The notes below the pieces were generated by a model that was not told the origin of the DNA, did not search any database, and saw only the letters and a list, made by a program, of their open reading frames with translations. Of a stretch of 64,000 nt of DNA, positions 50,983-63,822 are shown in pieces. Location of the stretch: assembly GCA_965153355.1 (NCBI GenBank), contig OZ231127.1:78554001-78618000 (forward strand). The letters run 5' to 3'. The position numbers were made by a program, and so were the translations under genes. This DNA comes from Flaccisagitta enflata (lineage: Eukaryota; Chaetognatha; Sagittoidea; Aphragmophora). The first letter of the stretch is position 1. Every line of letters starts with the position of its first letter.

Positions 50983-51066
50983 CAACGAATGCGTTACCGA
51001 CAGACCGACCGACCAACCAACCAACGGACACAGCCAGTTATAGAGGTGCTTTGTCGCACCTAGAAA
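50983..51066 (+). mobile_element. HINE-like element, GGTGC-hairpin subtype, 5'-truncated
   Basis: CGAATGCGTTACCGACAGAC, (CCAA)n, ACACAGCCAGTTATAG, hairpin AGGTGC-TTTGTC-GCACCT. Confidence 0.75.
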
Positions 51067-51227
51067 TAAAAGTAACGCTATATTGAGAAAAAAAATGTGA
51101 CTATAAATCATTGATGTATGAAACAAAGTCATTCATGAGTCACGGCGTGTTGATAAGTCAATAATTAGCAGATATGGAATGAGAGCCAAGTTTGATATCA
51201 CTTTAGCCGCAAAGATTTTCTGCCCAA

Positions 51228-52262
51228 GCAACAAATTTAGCCTTGCCCTCGAGAAATTGCCCTCGAGAAATTGCCCAAGAATTGAATTTGGCCTTGCCCT
51301 CGAGGAATTGCTGGTTATTGCCCAAGAATTAGCTTTGTCCTTGCTCTCAAGGAGTTGCTGGTTATTGCCCAAGAATCAAATTTGGCCTTGCCCTCAAGGA
51401 ATTGCTGGTTATGGCCTGAAAATTAAAAATGGCCTTGCCCTTAAGGAATTGCTGGTTATTGCCCAAGAATCAAATTTGTCCTTGCTCTTGAGGAATTGCT
51501 GGTTATTGCCCAAGAATCAAATTTGGCCTTGCCCTCAAGGATTTGCTGGTCATTCCCCGAGAATCAAAAATGGCCTTGCCCTCAAGGAATTGCTTGCTGG
51601 CTATTACCCAAGAAATAAATTTGGCCTTGCTCTGGAAGAATTGTAGATAATTGCCAAAGAATCAAATTTGACCTTGCCCTCAAGGAATTGCTGGTTATTC
51701 CCCGAGATTCAAATTTGACCTTGCCCTCAAGGAATTGCTGGTTATTGTCCAAGAATCAAATTTGACCTTGCCGTCAAGGAATTGCTGGTTATTCTCCGAG
51801 ATTAAAATTTGACCTTGCCCTCAAGGAATTGCTGGTTATTGCCCAAAATTCAAATTTTACCTTGCCCTCAAGGAATTGCTGATTATTACCCAAGATTCAA
51901 ATTTGGCCATGCCCTCAAGGAGTTGCCAGTTACTGCCTTAGAATCAAATTTGGCCTTGCTCTCCATAAATTGCCGGTTGTTGCCCAAGAATCTAATGTGG
52001 CCTTGCCCTCAAGGAGTAGCTTGTAGGCCAAGAATAAAATGTGGCCTTGCTCTGGAGGAATTGTCGGTTATTGCCCAAGAATCTAATTTGGCCCTGCTCT
52101 CAAGGAATTTCTGGTTATTGCTCAAGATTCAAATTTGGCCTTGCCCTCAAGGAATTGCTGGTTATTGCCCAAGAATCAAATTGGGCCTTGCCCTCAAGGA
52201 ATTGCTGGTTATTGCCCAAGAATCAAATTGGGCCTTGCCCTCAAGGAATTGCCGGTGATTTC
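51228..52262. repeat. 47-bp minisatellite, ~22 copies
   Basis: Unit starts TTTGGCCTTGCCCTCAAGGA and continues ATTGCTGGTTATTGCCCAAG. Because 47 is not a multiple of 3, the reading frame rotates from unit to unit (LALKELLVIAQ, then NCWLLPKNQIW, then PCPQGIAGYCP), so the long frames here are not protein genes. Confidence 0.9.
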
Positions 52263-52793
<531 letters not shown>

Positions 52794-53104
52794 AAGAAAG
52801 AATAGCAGCCCAAAGGCAGTTAGTGGTAAACAGTGCCCCTGCCCTGCTTGAGTTGTATGTGATTTAGGTTGAGGGAGAGCAGGGTAGCGGCCCCAAAGGT
52901 GACAAAGTCCTGTAGAACAAAGGGGGAATCTGTCTGTCTGTCCGTCCATCCGTCCGTCCTGTCTACTCTCTTTCTGTCCAGGATGCCCTGTTATTCAAAC
53001 TCTCATTGAATATCATGGAAAAATGACAAAAGGCAGTATATGGACAATGGAACCCATGCCCTACTTGAGTAGTTTGTTGGTTAAGTTGAGGGAAAAGCAG
53101 GCCA

Positions 53105-53350
53105 GGACCTTGGTCTCTGAGGCCAGAATCTGGGTCTCAGAGATCAGTTTCTCGATATCAGAGGCCAGGATTGAATCTCTGAGGCAAGGATTTGGGTCTC
53201 TGAGGCCAGGATTTGGGACCTAAAGGCCAGAATCTGGGTCTTAGAGGCCAGAATCTGGGTCCTAGAGGTCAAGATCTGGGTGTCGAAGGCTAAGATGTGG
53301 GTTTTAGAAGCCCGAATCTGGGTATCAGAAGCCAGAATTTAGGTCTAAGG
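53105..53350. repeat. 21-bp GAGGCCAGAATCTGGGTCTCA minisatellite
   Basis: About 11 units inside the host element. Confidence 0.85.
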
Positions 53351-53554
53351 GGCCAAAATGATGGAACTCAGGCCAGGATTCAGACTTTCTAGTCAGATTT
53401 GGGCCATTTTTCATGGATTTGGGCCATTTTGCTTGAATTTGGGCCATACAGTTTGGATTAGGACCCCAAAAGAGATGAAGCCCTGAGGAAAGGGTAGGGG
53501 GGATGGATGTACGGACATACAGACAGACGGACAGATTCCCCCTGTGTTCTACAG

Positions 53555-54610
53555 AGATATTCCGCCAGCAAATTTGGGGTGTTCATCAACAAGGAATGAA
53601 CGCATGTTGCTGAACAATGCCATAGAATTGTTCATGAATGACTAAAAAGAGGCTCTTGGTAAAACGATTTTGTTCATGGAGGCCCCCAAAAAAGCTGTTG
53701 CTGAGCAGGTAAAAAAAAAAACACTCCACCAATGGTTTTGTTGGTGGAGTGAGTTTTTTATCTGTTCATAGAAAATGCTCATTTGGCTGTTAAAGAACAG
53801 CAAAAAAAGTTTTTTGATGAACAGCTTTGAGCATCTAGTTCAATCTAACAAAGAGTTCAAAAAGGAAACTTTTTTGACTCTGCATGAATGGCTGGGTTAA
53901 AAGATATTTTGTTAGAGATGAAGTGATCTTGGTACTATGTTTATTGATACTGTTTTTTGGCTGTTCATGAACAACAAAATTTCATTGAGTGGATAAAAGA
54001 CTCAGTGAATGAGTGAACCTTTTCTGGTTGAGAATAAAAGTTACTTGACTGTTGTAGAACGGGCATGGTGTATTGAGTGTATGGTGTATTGTATCTCATT
54101 CCTAATCTTTCTTTAGCCTGAAGAAGGTCGATGTCTCGATCGAAAATTCGCGTCTTTGTAATCAATTTCGCATTTCCAAGTTGTATGACAATTTGCACTC
54201 AATACACCAAACCTTTTATAGGTACATATGAGAGAGATTTGTTTGCCATAAATGGATTGGACCAGACACGATCTGCATAATTCTTAAACCATAAATGATG
54301 CTTATCTGGCTGTCCATGAAATACCACATTTTACCTTTTGGTGAACAGTTTTGTTCATTGAGTAGATAAATGTTACAGTGAAGACTAAAGATAATACACA
54401 TTGGATATGAAGATATTTTGTCATAAGTGGAGTTAATTACCACTCCACCAACAAAATTATTGGTGGAGTGTATTTTTTAGCCGCTCATGAACAAAATTTT
54501 TGGCCAAAGGCCTTTTTCATTGTGTTCATCAACACCTGTATGGAATTGTTGCTGAACAGGCGTTCATTCCCCATTGCTGAACGAACCCAAATTCGCTGGC
54601 GGACTGCCTG
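53555..54610. mobile_element. Nested TIR element, hAT-like
   Basis: TIRs of about 45 bp (TCCGCCAGCAAATTTGGG... at 53561, inverted at 54602) continue with weaker similarity. Flanked by GTTCTACAG on both sides (53546-53554, 54611-54619). Internal hairpins CTCCACCAAtGGtt/TGGTGGAG occur near 53725-53755 and 54445-54470. Contains CCTGAAGAAGGTCGATGTCT at 54118, a motif I associate with some retroelement tails. No transposase. Confidence 0.7.
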
Positions 54611-54654
54611 GTTCTACAGGACTTTGTCCCCCTCGGGGCCGCTGCCCAAAAAAA

Positions 54655-54720
54655 GAAAGAAAGAAAAAAAAAAGAAAAAAGGAAAGAAAGAAAGAGAGAG
54701 AGAAACAAAGAAAGAAAAAC
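54655..54720. repeat. (GAAA)n-like tract
   Basis: Grows from the A-run at the end of the host element. Confidence 0.8.
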
Positions 54721-54938
54721 GCCTGGGCGTTGATGCATAACGAAATGGTCCAAAAAGGTTGTAAAAAGAATGATACCAAGAGATAAAAGAAGAAAGAGGT
54801 GTACTTAAATGAATCAGAATAGATGAGAAAAAAGAAGTAGGCACCAATATTCCGCATTTAGCTAAAGTCTTTGCGGTTTCACAACAATGTACACATGGCT
54901 TGAATTTGTGTGCGGTTCAACCTTAAAAACGCAAATTT

Positions 54939-55078
<140 letters not shown>

Positions 55079-55452
55079 ATTTTGTATTTCTATTCCTATC
55101 TTCCCCTCATCACTCTCAATTTATTCTCTTGAGTTTGAAGTCGTGTGCTAAAAAATTATAAGAAACATTCAGTCTTTCAAAGGTCAAAGTTTTTTTTTGT
55201 ATAAAACACGACACATGGAAAATAAAGTGATGACATGAAAAACTGGATCATGTCACTTTTGTAAATTACGTGACGTGAAGTTTGTGGTCCTTTTTATGAG
55301 AGTATTTGCGTTTTTGCAACTGTGATAAGCTATGTCTTATCAAACTGCGATGACAACTTTATACAAACTCCTGATAATCATGAACTATGAAGCTTTCCCC
55401 ATGCGGCATTGACAAATGCAAGAAAATTTATCTGGGTGGAGAGATGATCTGG

Positions 55453-55600
<148 letters not shown>

Positions 55601-55995
55601 TAAGGGGTTGTCGCATTGGGCGTGATATCGAGATTTTATCTAGATAATTCCTATGTAATATCTCGATAATTTTCCCAATGCGAAAACCCCTAGAGAGGGA
55701 GCCGAATGTGCTCATTCAAATTGGCATGTAGTTGACAGTCTCAAATGAAATTCACTTATCTTGTCTTTTTTTATCTTTGGTCAACGATCATCGATCAAAT
55801 TTTATCACTTTTATTTGCCAAAATTTGGCAGTTGACTCGCGAATCTCAAGTTATCGACGTGTCTTACCATATCGCTGTAAAAAGTTTTTAATTGCGACTT
55901 TTAGTAACCACTGCAGTCTCCACCACGTCTCTCTACTGATCGGTCGGTCAAGCCCTCCGTTAGTAACGCATTCAGTCGTTATATCTGGCCGTTAC

Positions 55996-56487
55996 TGTTA
56001 GATCCCAGTCTAACGGATTTCAAGGGATTGAACATGATTTTGGCTTTGCGATCCGGACATACGATTAATCAGTGCACAATAACATATACATCTTATGTAA
56101 TAAAGGAAAAGAGCATCAGATAGCAACTTTTACTTCCGTGCCACACCCCATATTTGCACTGAAATATATAAGGAGGAGGAAGAGCAAGAAAAAACTCTAT
56201 TTACAATGGAGAATGAGGGTTTGGCATGGAAATAGTTCTATTTGTCTCAGGCCCCCTTAATTTGAGATTGAGTTTTAGTAAGCCACACATTGCACATTGC
56301 ACATATGTCCAAGTGGTAAAGCCGAAATCATGTTCTATCGCAGCCCCCATTGATGAATTTTGTTTGTTAAACGCGGAGTTACAGTCAATATAGAAAATGA
56401 AATAAGATAAAAAGTCTATGAATTTGCATCAATTTTAGGCGGAATTTCGATAGTGACGGCTCCGTTAGAACGTGATTTAACTGTACT
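55996..56487. mobile_element. pogo/mariner-like MITE with TA target site
   Basis: CTGTTAGATCCCAGTCTAAC at 55996 and the inverted CGTTAGAACGTGATTTAACTG ending about 56486, each next to TA. The 2861 fragment shares the end and GGCGGAATTTCG. A HINE-like GGTGC-type fragment (GGTCGGTCAAGC...GTAACGCATTCAGTCG) lies just before, at 55940-55980. Confidence 0.7.
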
Positions 56488-56946
56488 TCCAGACCTGAGT
56501 CAGGTCAGGTCACCTGACCTCAAACAACCTACTATTCCAAGTATCAAAAGAGCATGACCTTGATTCCTTAAATATTAGAAGCCCTTGTTCCCAGGCCGAT
56601 TACCCTTCAATGAATGGAGACTCTCCATTGGAGAGAATTTCGTTAAGGCACAGTAAAAAGTTATTTTGTAAAATATTTTGACACACATTCAGCTTGGGTC
56701 AGTGATATTGATGGTATGACAAGAAACTCATTCATGTAAACAATGTGATAAAACCTTTTTTTTAAAAGATATTTTGCTTTCAAAGTCAAAGCTAACTATT
56801 GTTTTGTTCTTTCTTTGAGATGAATAAAAAATGGCTGTCAAAACGGGATTCTTAGAAGAACAAAGCGAAGCCTCAACTTCTTAACCTTTTGAGAAAAATG
56901 GTTCTCATAGTTTGTTTTGCCTTTTGGAATGAATCAGCTGATGAGA

Positions 56947-56949
56947 GAG

Positions 56950-57042
<93 letters not shown>
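56947..57042. repeat. (GA)n microsatellite
   Basis: Near-perfect. Confidence 0.95.
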
Positions 57043-57043
<1 letters not shown>

Positions 57044-57357
57044 TCTAAAAGCAACTGGGGTGGAAAAGAAAATGAGAGAGAGTTCTTTATTCAGCCCTAT
57101 CAAAAATCAAACAACGAATTCATAACATTTTTCTTTCTGATTTGATCAAGAGCTTTTGAAGTGAAGCTTAAAAGGTTGAATTGTTTTGCTAGCAGAGCTT
57201 TTTGAAAAAAGAGATAGAAAAAGCAAGGGAGAGAGGAGAGAAATCACACACACAAAGTAGTCTCAGAAAAGACAAGCACACACGCCTGATGACAGAATTT
57301 GCAATCTGCTTGTCATGTCACTGACACAGTAACAAGTAACAAGTAAATACTTTCAAA

Positions 57358-57483
<126 letters not shown>

Positions 57484-57666
57484 CACGAAGTGACACAGTC
57501 TCTGTCAATTACACACAAATGCTTACCCTCCACATTTTGGTTTAACAGGTAACAATCATTTTCCCTTGTCTATTTGGTAAGCTTAAGTATTTCGGGTTAC
57601 ACTCAGAATGCTTATTTGATAGGTTAGTTTTGCTGAATGGAAAACTAGAAGTGATGCGCGTAGTAA

Positions 57667-57841
57667 CTACAGACAGGACCCTAATAAGAGGTGAGGAGGG
57701 ACCCAAATGTTTAGCAACCGTAATTTCCACCTAACAAATTTTCACATTTTTTGTTTGGGCAATTTATTTAAATCCAAAAATCGGGAATATCCAGCTACAG
57801 CCATGTGTCTGCTAAACCTACATTAGGGTCCTGTCTGTAGT
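57667..57841. mobile_element. 175-bp MITE with perfect 20-bp TIRs
   Basis: ACTACAGACAGGACCCTAAT at 57667-57686 and its exact complement at 57822-57841. TIRs resemble the ACAGTAGGACCCC end at 63646. Confidence 0.7.
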
Positions 57842-58207
57842 CAGTGAAGGCTCACGAGGCCCTATTCCATATTTTACAGTTTGATATAGAGAGGGATATT
57901 GCTACACTTGTCATACATTCTACTTATACATCTGAAAATTGTGTAATTTAGTATGTGTATCCATGACAGACCATGAGAAAAATTATAGGGGGGGTGATAG
58001 CTTAGTTTCAGATTTTTTCATCCTTCAAAGAGAACAAAAAAGACCAAAAAGTATTCATAATAAGGAGAGCTTGAGAAAGCTTATGTGGCCATAAAAGCAA
58101 CCAGACGTGAAAAAAAATCGTGTCATGAATTCTGGTAGAAAAACGAAAGTTTGTTCACATGATTTTGGTTGAACGTGCTAATCATCTGCTCGTTTTGCTA
58201 TTGATAA

Positions 58208-59294
58208 GTGGTTGACATTAAGATGATGTCTCATATAAACATGATCAGTCACTTTCAATAGAAGGGATGACAAGAAGATGATGCCTCGTGTGAGCGCAAC
58301 CAGTCACCTCCAGTAGAGGGGTTGTCAATAAGATGATGTCTCTTGTGAACGCGACCAATCATTCCTAATAGAGGGATTGACAGTAAGATGAAGTCTCATG
58401 TGAATGCGACCAGTCACTTCCAATAGAGGGGTTGTCAATAAAATGATGTCTCACATGAACAAGACCAATCACTTCCAATAGAGGGGTTGACAGTAAGATA
58501 GTGTCTCATGTGAACGCGACCAGTTGCTTCCAATAGAAGGGATGACAGTAAGATGGTGTCTTGTGTGAACAGGACTAGTCACTTCCAATAGAGAGGTTGA
58601 CAAGAAGATGATGTCTCATGTAAACACGACCAGTCAATTCCAATAAAAGAGATGACAGTAAGATGATGTCTCATGTGAACGCGACCAGTCATTTCCATCA
58701 GAAGGGATGACAGTTAGATGATGTCTCATGTGAACGCGTTAATCACTCCAAATAGAGGGGTTGACAAGTAAATGATGTTTTGTGTGAATGCGACTAGTCA
58801 CCTCCAATAGAAGGGATGACAGTAAGATGATGTCTCATGTGAACACAACCAGTCAATTCCAATAGAAGGGATGACAGTAAGATTATGTCCCATGTGAACG
58901 GAACCGATTACCTTCAATAGAGGGGTTGAGAAAAAGATTATGTCTCATGTGAATGCGATCAGTCACTTCCAATAGAACGGATGTCAAAAAGATGATGTCT
59001 CATGTGAACGTGACCAGTTACTTCCAACAGAGGGGTTGACAAGGAGATGATGTCTCATGTGAACGCGGCCAGTCACTCCAAATAGAGGGGTTGCCAAGAA
59101 AATGATGTCTTGTGTGAACGCGACCAGTCACTTCCAATAGAAGGGATAACAGTAAGATGATGTCTCATATAAACGCAACCAATCACACCAAATAGAGGGG
59201 ATGACAGTAAGATGATGTCTCATGTGAACGCGACCAATCACTCCAAATAGAGGGGATGACAGTAAGATGATATCTCATGTGAACGCGACCAGTC
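58208..59294. repeat. 55-bp minisatellite, ~20 copies
   Basis: Unit contains AAGATGATGTCTCATGTGAA, CGCGACCAGTCACTTCCAAT and AGAGGGGTTGACAGT. The period is not a multiple of 3 and stops are frequent, so it is non-coding. Confidence 0.9.
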
Positions 59295-59507
59295 GAGGTG
59301 AAAAGATTGATCCTCGATTCTCAATTGTCGGACTGAAAAAGATCTTCAACGGCATTACCTCAGTTCCCAGACTTCTTGTCTTAGTCTAAGAAAAGGGATT
59401 GATTAACCATTTCTGTGGATGTAAGACAAACGTGTGCAATGCACACGTAACGCTTAACATGTATGTGAGAAAAGTGTGTGTAACGGCAACAGAAGCGAGC
59501 TACGACA

Positions 59508-59633
59508 ACAAGGCCAAGTAGGCCAATAAGGTGCGACGTGCGGATCGTCAAACGAATGCGTTACCAACCAACCAACCGACCGACCGACCGACGGACACAG
59601 TCAGTTATAGAGGTGCTTTGTCGCACCTAAAAA
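59508..59633 (+). mobile_element. HINE-like element, GGTGC-hairpin subtype, complete
   Basis: AACAAGGCCAAGTAGGCCAA start, TAAGGTGCGACGTGCGGA, AACGAATGCGTTACC, (CCAA/CCGA)n, hairpin AGGTGC-TTTGTC-GCACCT, AAAAA. Confidence 0.85.
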
Positions 59634-59927
59634 CATCAGCCAGACATAAATGGTGAGCGTGGCACCCTTTTGACGTGTTATGAGAGACTCCTTTACTCAA
59701 GCAAAGTCTGTCTGGCTATCCATCTGTCCCTTCGAAAATCGTACATATCAAGTTAGAAGTATACTCCACGCAATGTCATGTCATGTCAGGACTTAACGTC
59801 GCCCGATCGGGCTTGTCATTTGGCAAGGACTCCCTAAGATTACATGTGACAACATCTTTGCCGATTTTTAACACCTCACAGCTGCCAAGTCGCATTAAAA
59901 CAAGTTCATGAGAACAACGTCGCATGC

Positions 59928-60199
59928 GCATGTGCGTGCGCGTGCGCGTGCGGATGCGCGTGCGCGTGCGCGTGCGCGTGCGCGTGCGCGTGCGCGTGCG
60001 CGTGCGCGTGCGCTTGCGCATGCGCGTGCGCTTGCGCGTGCGCGTGCGTGTGCGTGTGCGTGCGCTTGCGCGTGCGCTTGCGCGTGCGCTTGCGCGTGCG
60101 CTTGCGCGTGCGCTTGCGCGTGCGTGCGCGTGCGATGCGCGTGCGCTTGCGCGTGCGCGTGCGCGTGCGCGTGCGCGTGCGCGTGCGCGTGCGCGTGCG
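59928..60199. repeat. (GTGCGC)n alternating purine-pyrimidine array
   Basis: About 270 bp of almost strict R-Y alternation with occasional CTTGCG and GATGCG variants. Confidence 0.95.
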
Positions 60200-60361
60200 C
60201 CGGTACTTTCTACTAACAAAGCTTACACTTTTTTCATGAGAATGTCAATTTTTGGGCATGCCTTGTAAATGAGATAGAGAGAGCTACTTGTAAAATGACG
60301 ACATTGTTTTTGATTTTTGAGCATTTTCAGGTTTTAGTAGAAATTTGGTTCTCATAAGAAA

Positions 60362-60546
60362 AAACAAAGCCGGATACACGGCTACTGAAGTCGCGTGCGG
60401 GTGGGCGAGGGCAGTGATACAAAAAGGCTTACCCAAGCATTTGGGTGGGAGCAGCAATGCAAAAACAGTCGTAAACGCCAGAAGCTAATGGCGACTGACC
60501 ATACAACCAACATAGCGGGTTATAGAGTCGCGTGCACGCGACTAAA
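60362..60546 (+). mobile_element. Helentron/HINE-like element, TCGCG-hairpin subtype, complete
   Basis: AACAAAGCCGGATACACGGC, AAGTCGCGTGCGGGTGGGCG, AGCATTTGGGTGGGAGCAGC, GACTGACCATACAACCAAC, perfect hairpin AGTCGCGTGCACGCGACT, AAAG. Confidence 0.85.
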
Positions 60547-60951
60547 GAAATAAGAATCAAAGCTACAGATATTGAAATCAGACGCGGACGTAAGCACAAA
60601 AACAAAGACAGAGTATTATGACGATTGGAAAACAATGGCAAAGTGTCGATCTATGCCCCATGGCATGGCCAAGCACTGATTGATCGTACCACATTTGAAA
60701 ATAAACAGTGTACCAAAATATACGAAAGATGTGTTTATTCTTTGCTTTGCTTCCCTCTTTTTTCCCCAAATTCATGGCAAAAAAAAAACACAGCAAATGC
60801 ACAGTTTGTCTCATTTTAGATCTCCCATAATCTTTGAAAAAAAGCTGCTGCTAATATTGAGTTTTGATAGTGAAGCCATCGATGTCAAATTAACATCTAT
60901 TGACATTGAGTCAAAGGATGTATCTTCCACGTTCGTAGCCAGCAGTCACTT

Positions 60952-61031
60952 AAATCAAATCAAATCAAATCAATCAATCAAATCAAATCAAACCAAATCA
61001 AATCAAATCAAAACAAATCAAATCAAATCAG

Positions 61032-61062
<31 letters not shown>

Positions 61063-61125
61063 ATTAATCAATCAATCAAATAATTGATTAATCGATTAAT
61101 CGTTCAAATTATATCAAATCAATCG

Positions 61126-61163
<38 letters not shown>

Positions 61164-61228
61164 TAATTAATTAATCAATTAATCAATCAAATCAAAACAA
61201 ATAAATCAATCAATCAATCAATCAATCC

Positions 61229-61300
<72 letters not shown>

Positions 61301-61353
61301 ATCAAACAATCAATCAATCAATCAATCAATTAAAGAATCAATCAATCAATCAA
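60952..61353. repeat. (AATC)n/(AAATC)n microsatellite
   Basis: About 400 bp, CAAAT units passing into TCAA. Confidence 0.95.
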
Positions 61354-61514
61354 TCAGCGATGTCATTATATTCGGCGTCTGGTGGAATGGATTGAGGCCA
61401 GCTGTCAAACGAATCAATTTCTGTCCAAATATTTGATGTAAAAATACAAAATTCGATAAGGAAAAAAAATCATGATTTGGAGGAGATGATAAAGGAGATA
61501 AGGTAGGGGGATTG

Positions 61515-61812
61515 AGCTGTGAAGAAGGAGAAGAAGAAGAAGAAGAAGAAGAAGAAGGAGAAGAAGAAGAAGAAGAAGAAGAAGAAAAAGAAAAAGAAAA
61601 AGAAAAAGAAAAAGAAAAAGAAAAAGAAAATGAAAAAGAAAAAGAAGAAGAAGAAGAAGAAGAAGAAGAAGAAGAAGAAGAAGAAGAAGAAGAAGAAAAA
61701 AGAAGAAGAAGAAGAAGAAGAAGAAGATGAAGAAGAAGAAGATGAAGAAGAAGAAGAAGAAGAAGAAGAAGAAGAAGAAGAAGAAGAAGAAGAAGAAGAA
61801 GAAGAAGAAGCG
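61515..61812. repeat. (GAA)n with (GAAAAA)n block
   Basis: About 300 bp pure purine on the plus strand. Confidence 0.95.
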
Positions 61813-61973
61813 GAGAAGGAGAAGGAGATTCGTAAAAAGCTGTGGGAGATTAGAGATTCGACTTTCAACGGGTTTTTAAAGGGCAAATTTGTTTTCTCAT
61901 GATTTCAAGTGGATTCAAATGACCTAATGAGTTTCCTTCTCTTTTTTCTTCTTTTTTTTTCGTTATCAAAAAT

Positions 61974-63346
61974 AACAAGGCCAATACCTATAAGTCGCGT
62001 GCAGGACAAAAATAACTGAACTGACCTGACTCCTTATCATATCTTTTTCTCGAAAATCAGACTTAAACCAGACCCAAACCAGACCCAAACCAGACCTAAA
62101 CCAGACCTAAACCAGACCTAAACCGGACATAAACCAGACCTTAAAAAGACCTAAACCAGACTTAAACCAGACTTAAACCAGACTTAAACCAGACTCAAGC
62201 CAGACTCAATCCAGACTTAAACCAGACTCAAACCAGACTCAAACCAGACTCAAACCAGACTCAAACCAGACTTAAACCAGACTAAACCATACATAAACCA
62301 GACTTAGACCTGACTTAAACCAGACTTAAACCAGACTTAAACCAGACTTGAACCAGACATAAACCAGAGTTAAACCAGACTTAAACCAGACTTAAACCAG
62401 ACCAAAACCAGACCCATACCAGCAGACTTAAACCAGCAGACTTAAACCAGCAGACTTAAACCAGCAGACCTAAACCAGCAGACTTAAACAAGCAGACTTA
62501 AACCAGCAGACCTAAACCAGCAGACCTAAACCAGCAGACTTAAACCAGCAGACTTAAGGCAGACTTAAACCAGCCAACTTAAATCAGCAGAATTAAACCA
62601 GCCGACTTAAACCAGCGGATTTAAACCAGCAGACTTAAACCAGCAGACTTAACCAGCAGACCTAAATCAGCCAACTCAAACCAGCCGACCTAAACCAGCC
62701 AACTCAAACCAGCAGACTTAAACCAGCAGACTTAAAGCAGCAGACTTGAACCAGCAGACTTAAACCAGCAGACTTAAACCAGCAGACTTAAACCAGCAGA
62801 CCTAAACCAGCAGACTTAAACAAGCAGACTTAAACCAGCAGACTTATACCAGCAGACTTAAAAATGATCAAAAATGATCAAAAATGACCAAAATGACCAA
62901 AATGATCAAAAATGACCAAAAATGACCAAAAATGACCAAAAATGACCAAAAATGACCAAAAATGACCAAAAATGACCGAAATGAACAAAATGACCGAAAT
63001 GACCAGAAATGACAAAAAATGACCAAAAATGACCAAAAATGATAAAAAATGATCAAAAATGATTAAAAATGATTAAAAATGACCAAAATGACCAAAATGG
63101 CCAAAATGACCGAAATGACCAAAATGACCAAAAATGACCAAAAATGACCAAAAATGATAAAAAATGACCAAAAACAAACAATAATTCTCAAAAACACCAA
63201 AAAAATGATTCAAAATAACTCCAGACGACCCAAAACAACAAAAAATGACGCAAAAAAGCAAAGTGTTACGGACGGACGGACCGACGGACCGACCGACCGA
63301 CCGACCGACGGAGCGGGTTGTAGAGTCGCGTGCACGCGACTAAAAA
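61974..63346 (+). mobile_element. Giant HINE-like element (1.37 kb) with unrelated satellite arrays
   Basis: Starts AACAAGGCCAATACCTATAA then GTCGCGTGCAGGAC. It ends (GACGGACC)n, GAGCGGGTTGTAG, perfect hairpin AGTCGCGTGCACGCGACT and AAAAA. Interior arrays are AAACCAGACTT (62055-62400), AAACCAGCAGACTT (62415-62860) and AAAATGACC (62862-63178). Confidence 0.85.
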
Positions 63347-63645
63347 GAATCCCTTTTTATTACACAAACATTGGATTTCTATCTACGTCTGTAACGTTGG
63401 CTCACTGTCTTTTTTTCGATGTGTTCTTTCCTGATGTGTATACTGTATAGTGGCGATATATTGTGAATGAGTGATGTAATCTAATACCTAGACAAGGGAT
63501 TATCATATCGATTTTTATATTGCCCAACCTAACGCGAATCTATCACATGATGAGCCTGCGTCTACATACAGTGGAACACCGTCTCCATAACAACGCCTTT
63601 TAAGGACAAAATACAAAAGTTATCGAGTAAAAATTTGAGACTACA

Positions 63646-63822
63646 GTAGGACCCCGCCTCATCGGTCCCATTGGGACTAAAGATTTTTCACCTTTATCTC
63701 AGGATAACCTTTAAAGAGAGGTGAAATAACATTAAAAACTACCATTTGGGACTTCAAAATGTTGACCTTTATTGATGGGGAACCTTTAAAAAAGAGGCTG
63801 TTATTGCGGGGTTCTACTGTAT
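63646..63822. mobile_element. pogo/mariner-like MITE with TA target site
   Basis: CAGTAGGACCCCGC and the inverted GCGGGGTTCTACTG, each next to TA. A second related end (ACAGTGGAACACCGTCTCCA) at 63570 suggests insertion into an older copy. Confidence 0.75.

Larger units (their letters stand above)
52882..54652. mobile_element. GGCCCC-hairpin/GTTCTACA element with ~80-bp TIRs, split by a nested element
   Basis: The left end (GTAGCGGCCCCAAAGG, GACAAAGTCCTGTAGAAC, GGGGGAATCTGTC, (CCGT)n) is the inverse of the right end (GACGGACAGATTCCCCC, GTTCTACAG, GACTTTGTCCCCC, GGGGCCGCTGCCC). A 21-bp minisatellite fills 53105-53350. The right TIR is interrupted after GTTCTACAG by the element at 53555-54610. 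Confidence 0.8.

Noticed and set aside
59776-60268. Arg/Ala-rich frames over 100 codons on both strands
   Set aside because: Translation of (GTGCGC)n only.
61470-61902. Poly-Glu/Lys or poly-Phe/Ser frames
   Set aside because: (GAA)n and (GAAAAA)n translation.
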